Positions 42,090 through 61,562 of a stretch of 64,000 bases of DNA are shown one piece after another. The stretch covers positions 8,176,155-8,240,154 of the forward strand of contig NC_135563.1 in NCBI RefSeq assembly GCF_964340395.1. Direction: 5' to 3'. Source of the stretch: Glandiceps talaboti. Taxonomy: Eukaryota; Hemichordata; Enteropneusta; Spengelidae. The position numbers were made by a program, and so were the translations under genes. The notes beneath the pieces were generated by a model. That model was not told the origin of the DNA. It did not search any database and worked only from the letters and a program-made list of their open reading frames with translations. Within the stretch, counting starts at the first letter, position 1. Each line of letters opens with the position of its first letter.

Positions 42090-45000
42090 GCCCATACACA
42101 CCCACACACACTAAGATGCAGACATTTTTCAGATAGACACCTCTTCGATATACAGACTTTGGAAAAAGTCATTTAATATCAACAATTAAAAGAACAATAT
42201 GAATAACGGTGTTACAAGCAGTATAAACAGCCAACCGATTAGTGGTTATCCACTAATGACAGGTGATAATCATTTTTGTCAACAATACCCGTATAAGCAT
42301 CTTCGAATTCAGAAACCGTTTGTTCTCTTGCCATGTCATTATATAGGTCCGGTCGTAAAGTTGGTTGCTGTTTTGAGGCCCTTGTCTTGATCGGCTATCA
42401 TTAAAACGGTCTTTCTCAAGATGTGATCAACCAGTTCCTTGCCAATTGGCAGCGTGTGTTACAGATGTGAATCAGAAGTATCAGTTCCATTAGTGTCAAA
42501 GTCGGCAGATTTATATAATCGTCGAAATTCATCGTAGAGAATTGTCACTGGTTTGAAGGTGGTCTTTTTAACCATTGAGGAGGAATCGATGAAAATCCGT
42601 TTTGTGGTCAATACGCAATTAACTGGTAGGCAAAGTGTTGTCTTGACTACCCATATAAACGGTATATATCGGTCCATCGTCATCAGCAGCGAGTGAAGAG
42701 TACGAGTTACTACAAAGAACTGTTTCTTGTAGTAACATCTCACAAGTTTATCAATTTCAAGTTCATCGTCAGTCTGTTCATTGTCTGTTGCTGTAGCATC
42801 TGATGTTGTCAGCCGAAAATCGTCAAATACACATTCTCCGATGTCAGCAACGATGTCGTAGATTCTTTTGGAGTACTGAAAGGTGAGTATCATTGGCATC
42901 AACGGAATACGTACGACTGGATAGAAGACGGCGAACCAATAATTGATTACACCTTTGAAGAACTTCATAGCGGTTGATACACAAAACATGGGAAATGCGA
43001 ACACTCTCTTAAACAGAGTTTGGAAATATTCAAATCCGATTTTCAAGAGTCCAGCGCCGTCAATTCCAGAGATTCGTTTGCAATAGTCAAGGAGAGAATC
43101 AATCGCCATCAGAGGATGGCAGAAGACTTGGTTAGCGACAGAGAAGCACCAAGTGACCGATTTCGTAGCATTCAATACACAGGTCGTAGGATATGCGAAT
43201 ACTCTGGTCAGGAGCTCCTTGGAAGTGAAAATTGCGTCCGTCAAATATGTCCATGGCCGGTTCAGAATCAGGTCAGTATAATAAAACAAGAATGGCATTA
43301 GTGGAACGCGTACTGCGAGTTTCTTCACAGTGAAAGTGGCGAATTCGTTCGCAACACGGCGAACTTTTGCCATACTCGATAATGAAGGAATTGTCTTTCT
43401 TGGATCTGTCAACACATTTTGCATTACGTTGTTGATGACATTGGTAACGAACGATCTAGCCTTACCGGGGAAAGCGATAGCTTTGTCCACGAAGGAGCAT
43501 AGTCGGCTGATAACTGGTAGTCGGTGGCACAGTCCAATACACGCTCTGAGCAACCTCGTCAAGTTTTCCCAACAGTAGAAATTCTTCCATGTCTTGGTAA
43601 CTTTTAATTTCACATTGGCAATACGGGTAGAAATCCATTGTCTCAGTCCAAGTCGGTTCCAGGTCCATTTTATCAAGAAATATGGAATCCATAATGGTGG
43701 AACTACAACAACCAGTAATGGCATACCCCTGAAGATCTTCACCAAGTCATCGAAGATGGAAATGGAAGAGAAAATCAATTTCTCTGAAATACGGATACAT
43801 GTTCCCACCAACGGTAGCTTAATCGCTAGGCTGTACGTGATACGTAGCCAAAACCTCAGCAACAGTATCAGTATTGCCGAGAGTTTCATATTCATGCGCT
43901 ATCAAGGCGGTATTTTGTGGAGCGAAGTCATTCTGCTGCACGCAAAGTGATGGCAGAAACAAGAATATATGGAACTTGACGATCGATTGTAGCGTTGCCA
44001 CTGGTGATGATCTCGCAGATGTTCCACATAACACGAGACTTCAAGGGTTCTTTTCATTCTGCAAACGAGTGCGTACGCGGTGTAGGTATATTGTTTCGAG
44101 GAATTAAGGGAATTAATGGTGATATTATGGGATGGACATGAGATAAGGTGGGAAAGGTGAGGAGTAGAAGAGTAAAGTATCTTGAAATTGTTATTTACAG
44201 TTTAAAATTTCACATAATATGTACACAGGCTACGCTGATTTCACAAAATACTCGTGCACTATAAAGTTTACTTAGAATGTACTTTTTAAAAATGTTGATG
44301 AGTAAGCTCACTTTTAATAAATGTAAGAATGAAAGCTTAAAATTTTATATAATTTGGTATATACATTGATGATAACAAAGCACACGTGACCTCTCAAGCT
44401 TATTGATGTAGCTTACATTTTAATGAGCCATTTGCATAACAATTTAGGTTTACCTGTTTGCACTGAAGGCAATCGGTTGACAGCTGGTATTTGTTTAAAA
44501 CAGTATTTAGGAATAGTACATGTAATCGGCAATTTTGTTTTATATGGAAAGTTGTCAGTTAGCTATAGGTAGGCCTAATTGAAATAATGTGTCACTTAGC
44601 CGAGTACTTGTATCAACTAACGGTAATTAAGAGGAGACATTGAGAGTTGTAAGTGAACACAAGACTATACCTAGTACCTTCGATTCTTCACAGGTTATCA
44701 ATTATGATGAGTCAGTTTACTTTATACAGAGCAAAATATAGCTTACCTGTAGACTTAATTGACGCTACTACACTATTCCGCTATCATATTAAACTGACGT
44801 CACACACATTCCAAACGTAGAAATGAACTTGAGATATTTTGTACCTAGAAAGCATCTACTGCTAAGAAAATCCAATATGGTATCTATTCTAATGATTTTA
44901 CATATTGAGAAACGCCTCTTTTCTGGGCTATATATGTTGTAATTTGGAGTGTTTTTGAAAGGATAGGACGATCTCTTCGATCTGGGGAGAATGATCTGGG

Positions 45001-45727
45001 GCTGGATTATCTCGGCTGGACGATCTATCTGATCGATCCAGCTGGACGATCTGGTCATCTTCATCATCCTCTTGACTGGTGGGCCAGACGTTACGAAATA
45101 AATCTTCTTGTTATATTAAGTTATATTCTGCTGTGTCCCTGTACAGTGATTCCGTGTGTACCTCTCGTTGAGTAATTCCCCACTAAAAGTTATCGATAGT
45201 TGTTATTGACTTTGAAAAGAGATTCAAAGATTGTCAATAATATACTGTCGTTTTAACACTGACATTTCGATTTAAAAAGAAATGATAAAAATCAAAATGT
45301 CAGTTAGGATAGCGGAATTATACTCTCCTCTGAGTCGAGTCTACAGGTAGGCTATAAGCAAAATATTGCTTGTCGAGCACTTTTTTGTCATAAACCTAAA
45401 TGTCCGAGTGTAAAATGCTATAGTTATTAACAAAACAGAAATGGGACGAATCTATGGCGATGAATGCGTTGATTTTAAATTTTGAAAATGTAGTGAATCG
45501 TCAACAGGAAACACACAATAAGACATTTTACGTTTCCCCTGAAAACGCTGCCTTACTGAAGTGCCTAATTCTGCATTTCATCCAAACACCATTGTATTGT
45601 CGGAAATACATCAAGTGTCAATTTTTGATGAAAAAGTTCAAAATATAAAACAACATTTAAAAAATGGTATATATGTGTAACGACTAGGATTGGCATTGAT
45701 ATATCAGATGAATAATACGTGTATAAA
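42090..45727. repeat. Tandem duplication unit, copy 1
   Basis: Starts GCCCATACACACCCACACAC and ends GAATAATACGTGTATAAA. It is flanked on both sides by the 9-mer GGAGGTAAC (42081-42089 and 45728-45736). It is a direct repeat of 46009-49755 with about 2% divergence over the gene. Near its right end it holds GATCTGG-rich sequence (44940-45065) and 640 bp not present in copy 2. Confidence 0.9.
42459..43895 (-). CDS. Unrecognised hydrophobic repeat protein, copy 1 (C-terminus frameshifted)
   Basis: A single uninterrupted frame of 478 codons, starting MNMKLSAILILLLRFWLRIT; stops lie in frame just upstream of this ATG. The N-terminus looks like a signal anchor. Most of the protein is hydrophobic or amphipathic, broken by prolines. 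Four modules share a pattern of hydrophobics, Pro, then Cys-Val and a basic residue: 138-177, 231-272, 297-339 and 418-460. An acidic linker (366-382, TDDELEID) separates the last. Compared with copy 2, a 4-bp loss (GATGTGAATC versus GATGTGGTTGAATC) shifts the frame after TSDS, so the protein ends with HL. I recognise no family. The proline-spaced modules faintly recall perilipin-type lipid-surface repeats, but that is speculation. It may be a gene or a young pseudogene. Confidence 0.7.
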   Translation of the reverse strand: MNMKLSAILILLLRFWLRITYSLAIKLPLVGTCIRISEKLIFSSISIFDDLVKIFRGMPLLVVVVPPLWIPYFLIKWTWNRLGLRQWISTRIANVKLKVTKTWKNFYCWENLTRLLRACIGLCHRLPVISRLCSFVDKAIAFPGKARSFVTNVINNVMQNVLTDPRKTIPSLSSMAKVRRVANEFATFTVKKLAVRVPLMPFLFYYTDLILNRPWTYLTDAIFTSKELLTRVFAYPTTCVLNATKSVTWCFSVANQVFCHPLMAIDSLLDYCKRISGIDGAGLLKIGFEYFQTLFKRVFAFPMFCVSTAMKFFKGVINYWFAVFYPVVRIPLMPMILTFQYSKRIYDIVADIGECVFDDFRLTTSDATATDNEQTDDELEIDKLVRCYYKKQFFVVTRTLHSLLMTMDRYIPFIWVVKTTLCLPVNCVLTTKRIFIDSSSMVKKTTFKPVTILYDEFRRLYKSADFDTNGTDTSDSHL

Positions 45728-46008
45728 GGAGGTAACACGGACCTCCATTAGTCGGATCGGTGGATGTTTACACTCACAGCATACTGTCTTAATTTGGGCA
45801 AATAGTGGGTTTATTCTAGCAAGCTACTAATTAATGCAAAGCTGATAAACTCAGATAAGACAGTGATATCAGGTAGGAAATAGAATGAAAAAACAGTGAG
45901 AGGAAACAGTGTTTAAAACTTTATTTGAAATATACAGAAAATAATATTAGCAATCCGGAAAATCGGGAGAACAAAATTGATTATTTGTCCTTTTCCCTGT
46001 GGTCTAAT
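45728..46008 (-). repeat. Segment S, inverted copy between the two gene units
   Basis: Inverse of 41738-42089, lacking the extra AT-rich internal block. Read on the minus strand it supplies AATAAA at 45925-45920, downstream of the copy 2 gene, so it may serve as that gene's 3' end. Confidence 0.85.
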
Positions 46009-46108
46009 CACGCCCATACACACCCACACACACTAAGATGCAGACATTTTTTCAAATAGACACCTCTTCGATATACAGACTTTGGAAAAAGTCATTTAAT
46101 ATCAACAA

Positions 46109-46395
46109 TTAAAAGAACAATATGAATAACAGTATTACAAGCAGTATAAACAGGCAACCGATCACCACTTTGTATGGTTTTCTTGCAGAGACGATGACAT
46201 TCTTGGCTTGATCGTTGATGACTGTTGGATTTTGTGCGGATAGAGCTTGGTCTGTGTCGTGGTTATCCACTAATGACAGGTGATAATCATTTTGTCAACA
46301 ATACCCGTATAAGCATCTTCGAATTCAGAAACCGTTTGTTCTCTTGCCATGTCATTATATAGGTCCGGTCGTAAAGTTAGTTGCTGCTTTGAGGC
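46109..46395 (-). pseudogene. Conserved downstream frame encoding a transmembrane tail
   Basis: Just before the copy 2 stop, the +1 frame opens (ASKQQLTLRPDLYND) and runs 45-50 codons to MAREQTVSEF and beyond. A one-base loss in a T run (four T here, five in copy 1) then breaks it. After the break another frame gives DYHLSLVDNHDTDQ, and ends with KPYKVVIGCLFILLVILLF, a membrane segment at the very C-terminus, before TAA at 46109. Copy 1 keeps the five-T version but has lost about 94 bp and stops early at 42239. This looks like the original C-terminus, now damaged differently in each copy, or exons joined by an unseen intron. Confidence 0.5.
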
Positions 46396-47908
46396 CCTTG
46401 TCTTGATCGGCTATCATTAAAACGGTCTTTCTCAAGATGTGATCAACCAGTTCCTTGGCAGCGTGTGTTACAGATGTGGTTGAATCAGAAGTATCGGTTC
46501 CATTAGTGTCAAAGTCGGCAGATTTATATACTCGTCGAAATTCATCGTAGAGAATCGTCACTGGTTTGAAGGCGGTCTTTTTAACCATTGAGGAGGAATC
46601 GATGAAAATCCGTTTTGTGGTCAATACGCAATTAACTGGTAGGCAAAGTGTTGTCTTGACAACCCATACAAACGGTATATATCGGTCCATCGTCATCAGC
46701 AGCGAGTGAAGAGTACGAGTTACTACAAAGAACTGTTTCTTGTAGTAACATCTCACAAGTTTATCAATTTCAAGTTCATCGTCAGTCTGTTCATTGTCTG
46801 TTGCTGTAGCATCTGATGTTGTCAGCCGAAAATCGTCAAATACACATTCTCCGATGTCAGCAACGATGTCGTAGATTCTTTTGGAGTACTGAAAGGTGAG
46901 TATCATTGGCATCAACGGAATACGTACGACTGGATAGAAGACGGCGAACCAATAATTGATTACACTTTGGAAGAACTTCATAGCGGTTGATACACAGAAC
47001 ATTGGAAATATGAACACTCTCTTAAACAGAGTTTGGAAATATTCAAATCCGATGTTCAAGAGTCCAGCGCCGTCAATTCCAGAGATTCGTTTGCAATAGT
47101 CAAGGAGCGAATCAATCGCCATCAGAGGATGGCGGAAGACTTGGTTAGCGACAGAGAAGCACCAAGTGACCGATTTCGTAGAATTCAATACACAGGTCAT
47201 AGGATATGCGAATACTCTGGTCAGGAGCTCCTTGGAAGTGAAAATTGTGTCCGTCAAATATGTCCATGGCCGGTTCAGAATCAGGTCAGTATAATAAAAC
47301 AAGAATGGCATTAGTGGAACGCGTACTACGAGTTTCTTCACAGTGAAAGTGGCGAATTCGTTCGCAACACGGCGAACTTTTGCCATACTCGAAAATGAAG
47401 GAATTGTCTTTCTTGGATCTGTCAACACATTTTGCATTACGTTGTTGATGACATTGGTAAAGAACGATGTAGCCTTACCGGGGAAAGCGATAGCTTTGTC
47501 CACGAAGGAGCATAGTCGGCTGATAACTGGTAGTCGGTGGCACAGTACAATACACGTTCTGAGCAACCTCGTCAAGTTTCCCCAACAGTAGAAATTCTTC
47601 CATGTCTTGGTAACTTTTACTTTCACATTGGCAATACGGGTAGAAATCCATTGTCTCAGTCCAAGTCGGTTCCAGGTCCATTTTATCAAGAAATACGGAA
47701 TCCATAATGGTGGAACTACAACAACCAGTAATGGCATACCCCTGAAGATCTTCACCAAGTCATCGAAGATGGAAATGGAAGAGAAAATCAATTTCTCTGA
47801 AATACGGATACATGTTCCCACCAACGGTAGCTTAATCGCTAGGCTGTACGTGATACGTAGCCAAAACCTCAGCAACAGTATCAGTATTGCCGAGAGTTTC
47901 ATATTCAT
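46355..47908 (-). CDS. Unrecognised hydrophobic repeat protein, copy 2 (517 aa)
   Basis: An intronless frame of 517 codons, about 96% identical to copy 1 in protein and 98% in DNA. It has the same start, in-frame upstream stops, N-terminal hydrophobic anchor and four proline-spaced modules. It extends further than copy 1, through STTSVTHAAKELVDHILRKT and ADQDKG, to end at FTTGPI. Differences between copies within the shared 1.43 kb are mostly replacements: about 20 replacement against 7 silent changes by my count. Residues 366-382 are acidic and polar. Family unknown. A membrane or lipid-surface role is inferred only from hydrophobicity. No neighbour suggests a pathway. Confidence 0.75.
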   Translation of the reverse strand: MNMKLSAILILLLRFWLRITYSLAIKLPLVGTCIRISEKLIFSSISIFDDLVKIFRGMPLLVVVVPPLWIPYFLIKWTWNRLGLRQWISTRIANVKVKVTKTWKNFYCWGNLTRLLRTCIVLCHRLPVISRLCSFVDKAIAFPGKATSFFTNVINNVMQNVLTDPRKTIPSFSSMAKVRRVANEFATFTVKKLVVRVPLMPFLFYYTDLILNRPWTYLTDTIFTSKELLTRVFAYPMTCVLNSTKSVTWCFSVANQVFRHPLMAIDSLLDYCKRISGIDGAGLLNIGFEYFQTLFKRVFIFPMFCVSTAMKFFQSVINYWFAVFYPVVRIPLMPMILTFQYSKRIYDIVADIGECVFDDFRLTTSDATATDNEQTDDELEIDKLVRCYYKKQFFVVTRTLHSLLMTMDRYIPFVWVVKTTLCLPVNCVLTTKRIFIDSSSMVKKTAFKPVTILYDEFRRVYKSADFDTNGTDTSDSTTSVTHAAKELVDHILRKTVLMIADQDKGLKAATNFTTGPI

Positions 47909-49755
47909 GCGCTATCAAGGCGGTATTTTGTGGAGCGAAGTCATTCTGCTGCACGCAAAGTGATGGCAGAAACAAGAATATATGGAACTTGACGATCGAT
48001 TGTAGCGTTGCCACTGGTGATGATCTCGCAGATGTTCCACATAACGCGAGACTTCAAGGGTTCTTTTCATTCTGCAAACGAGTGCGTACGCGGTGTAGGT
48101 ATATTGTTTCGAGGAATTAGGGGAATTAATGGTGATAGATTATGGGATGGACATGAGATAAGGTGGGAAAGGTGAGGAGTAAACGAGTAAAGTATCTTGA
48201 AATTGTTACTTACAGTTTAAAATTTCACACAATATGTACACAGGCTACGCTGATTTCACAAAATACTCGTGCACTATAAAGTTTACTTAGAATGTACTTT
48301 TTAAAAATGTTGATGAGTAAGCTTACTTTTAATAAATGTAAGAATGAAAGCTTAAAATTTTATATAATTTGGTATATACATTGATGATAACAAAGCACAC
48401 GTGACCTCTCAAGCTTATTGATGTAGCTTTCATTTTAATGAGCCATTTGCATAACAATTTAGGTTTACCTGTTTGCCCTTATTACTGAAGGCAATCGGTT
48501 GACAGCTGGTATTTGTTTAAAACAGTATTTAGGAATAGTACATGTAATCGGCAATTTTGTTTTATATGGAAAGTTGTCAGTTAGCTATAGGTAGGCCTAA
48601 TTGAAATAATGTGTCACTTAGCCGAGTACTTGTATTAAGTAACTTAATGATTCGGTAATGAAGAGGAGACATTGAGAGTTGTAAGTGAACACAAGACTAT
48701 ACCTAGTACCTTCGATTCTTCACAGGTTATCAATTCTGATGAGTCAGTTTACTTTATACAGAGCAAAATATAGCTTACATGTAGACTTGACGCTACTACA
48801 CTATTTCGCTATCCTGTTAAAATTGATGTCCCATGCATATCCAAACGTAGAAATGAACTTTAGATATTTTGTACCTAGAAAGCATCTACTGCAAAGAAAA
48901 AACCAATATGGTATCTATTGTAATGGATTCTATTGTTTTAAACCAAGCACGTTATTATCTCTAACAAAACCAATATACAAGTTTGAACACAAAGCAAGAT
49001 ATTCCAATTAGATACAATGAAACATGAATAACAAAAGAAAGCGAAATGATGAAACAATGGAGAAAACTATATTTTTTAGCGAAAACAATGAGAGTTAGTG
49101 TGAAATTAGTCTCCGGTTATATTTGTATAGCCTTTGTTTAACGTAAAATCAAGTTCAAACTGACTCAAGACAAAAGAAACTATTACATATAAGATCAGAA
49201 TGAGTGGCAGATTGTCTACTGACGTCAAGTGGCGGGTTGATATCATACAAACTTATCACAATTTCAGAGGAATAGAATTTATATACATTGCTTGTTGGCA
49301 CCACCTGTCATAAGAATATTTTAATAGTAAAGTATTTTGGATAAATTTCTTAAGAATAACATTTATAGTAATAAGCGTCGGTACACTGAGATGATAATCT
49401 GAATATCACGTCATTATATGCAAATATTAAGAACTTCAATCCAATCAACTGTCTGGAATGACTAGTGACGTGAAACTTGACATTTGAATAAGAATTGTAC
49501 TAGTGCTTCTTCAAAATGCTTCGATGAAATTAACGGCATTGGAGAATCTTTAACTCCTGAGGTTGGCGTGTCAGTGAGAAACGCCTCTTTTCTCTAATTC
49601 TGCATATCATCCAAACACCATTGTATTGTCGGAAATACATCAAGTGTCAATTTTTGATGAAAAAGTTCAAAATATAAAACAACATTTTTAAAAATGGTAT
49701 ATATGTGTAACGACTAGGATTGGCAGCGATACCAGATGAATAATACGTGTATAAA

Positions 49756-49865
49756 GGTCAAAGGTCAAAGACGCGAACTCTGACCTTCATTACTGGACAG
49801 ATATTGATGGAATAAAATTATTTATTATTCTGTTTCATATTATCACCCCAACACAGACACGCGCG

Positions 49866-49901
<36 letters not shown>

Positions 49902-51796
49902 GCCATATTGTAGAAACGTACATATGCTAGCCTGATAGCAATAATTTTAGCAGTAATTGAAGCAGATATCTTAATGCTTTTAGCATTATCATTACACGCA
50001 TGTAAATTGAATATCACATTTATCTGAGTTTGCCATTTTTTGCCTTTCTTAATTTGTAGAGTATAATAATCAAATGATAGATATTGCGGATAATACTAAT
50101 GCATGGGCATTTTCACAATGTATTTACGCGCCCAAAAGTACATGTTTATATAGTGCCAGTTCACTGAGTATTACATCATCTTTTGAAGCGACATTCTTAT
50201 CTAAAGAGACATCGAAGGCAGAGTACCAGAAATACCGCAACAGAGAAAGATCATTCAGTTTCTCCGCTGCAGATTCAAGGTTCGATAATTGTTTGAGCGC
50301 CACCTGTGGCAGGTCACCGCCTGACCTCAGCTGCGAATAATGATTTGTTATACTTGACCTTTACTCTACGCTGATCTGTCGCGCAAACATCCAAAAATAT
50401 TAAAACTACCGGATCGACTGCGAATTCATCGACTTTCGACAACGACAGGCGATGCGTGGTTGTCTAGGTGACAGACACAGTGAGAGGACACAGGTGGCTG
50501 ATCGATGCCAATATACCAAGTATTACATCTTGAATTTGAAACCGTTGTGTAAAATGGTGCCCGATAGTGATACTGATAGCTAGAAGTAGGGTTTGTTAAA
50601 GCACTGTATGATATTGGGACGTTTACTATCAGGTAGGCACTAGTACTGTTCCTGATTTGCACGTATTTGAGAAAATGTTGTTGTTAGTCCTCCACATTTA
50701 TAATACTGAGTATTGCGTACACTGTACTCCCGGGAATAAACTCGATCTTCTTCATATACATCGTTACATTACAATGTTAGTGCTACACGGAGTTATTTAT
50801 GTCGGGCTGTCGTATTAGGAATACCTGGTGTGGTTTGAAATATATGGACACACTAGGCTATATGTATCATGATTGTAGACAACGGGGAAACGTTTGTGAC
50901 CACGATCATTCTCGAGTACATTATGTTGTGAGTGCCAGGAGGCGTACATGCATGCGTATTTACTCGGACGACTGCATATATTTGCATATTAACATTGTTC
51001 ATATCTATAACTTCCGGGGTCGCAGATAGCCTTCATCACTTCATCATGACGATTGGTATATGCATATATGGTGTGATCCTTGAGAAAAGCTTTTTTTTCA
51101 AAAGCATGAGATTGTCCAGTGAAACCAGGTCTAATGCATTTTACAAGGTTAAAACAGTTATGGTTATTTAAAACGATTTATGCCGTGGTTGCTCCTGATC
51201 CCAATCCACACAAATACCTTGTCAAATCCCCCCCCCACACTATAAAGAAGTTTTTAACTTTTAATACAACAACCAGGCAATAGATGACGGTGATAAAGTT
51301 CAGAAATAAAGGTTATTTATCATTTCACATCTGGGAAAGCCATTGTCTGTGGCTTTTGGGGAACCTTGAAATTGGAAAACATCTCATTATTTTGTTGTAC
51401 AATCCGAATACAGCGTATTTCAAAATACCGTAGAGCTTCTCTGTTTGATACAACCATGCCGCAGCTAATAAGAAACTACACATGACACATCAAGATTGCA
51501 TGAAATTTGTCTCAATGAACTGAACTGACTTGTTGTCACCATGCAGACTTCAAATGCAGAGTGAAAACATTGGCGTCCGCGTGTCTGCTGCTTCCTGTTG
51601 CAGTACGGTTTATTTAGACAAAATCACAGACAAGAAAGAAAATGTAGCAATACATTGACATCTTGCTATTAAAGTGCAACACATGCAGTTTCTTATTTAG
51701 ATCTATGTGGTTGTATCAAAGCTGAACGATGTTTTGAAATCCGATGTATATAAATATATATTTTTTTATGTCATTTCAGCTATACGATCTAGGAGA
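49756..51796. other. Upstream region of the PGGHG gene
   Basis: Starts with AAAGGTCAAAGGTCAAAG, a DR1-type AGGTCA repeat. It holds a (GC)n-(AC)n alternating purine-pyrimidine tract at 49857-49900 (potential Z-DNA). An acceptor-like TCATTTCAG at 51771-51779 precedes the PGGHG start codon in the same exon, so an untranslated first exon probably lies in this stretch. I could not place it. Short open frames here match nothing known. Confidence 0.5.
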
Positions 51797-61331
<9,535 letters not shown>

Positions 61332-61556
61332 CATTTAGAAACGGTGGACGATAAATGTATTGAAGCTGTCAGATTACAACACAATGCAAAGACAAGGGTC
61401 ATAACCTGACCAGAGGTCAGAGGTCATAACCCAGGTCAGGGGTTGTTTAGCTATCGGCGGTTTTCATCGTTCTTCTTCGGTTTTTTGTAGCATGACTGTA
61501 AACGCTAAATTGAAATGGCAAATACCTTGAAAATAGATAGCAGACTGGAAGAAGAA

Positions 61557-61562
61557 AATAAA
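61557..61562 (+). terminator. Polyadenylation signal AATAAA of PGGHG
   Basis: A perfect AATAAA 226 bases after the stop codon at 61331, the first on the plus strand, so the likely 3' end of the transcript. Confidence 0.55.

Larger units (their letters stand above)
46009..49755. repeat. Tandem duplication unit, copy 2
   Basis: Same order and orientation as copy 1, from CGCCCATACACACCCACACA to GAATAATACGTGTATAAAGG. It keeps about 94 bp near 46155-46255 that copy 1 lost. It carries about 650 bp (48920-49575) that copy 1 lacks. No segment S follows its right end. Confidence 0.9.

Noticed and set aside
43594-43950. 118-codon plus-strand frames opposite the novel genes (also 47607-47963)
   Set aside because: Antisense shadows of the long minus-strand frames; both copies show them only because the DNA is duplicated.
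42090-49755. The tandem units as an endogenous virus or an autonomous transposon
   Set aside because: No polymerase, integrase, transposase or capsid-like motif is visible; a segmental duplication explains the layout.
50074-50340. 88-codon plus-strand frame upstream of PGGHG
   Set aside because: It looks more gene-like than most, but has no recognisable domain, no splice link to PGGHG and no support beyond length.
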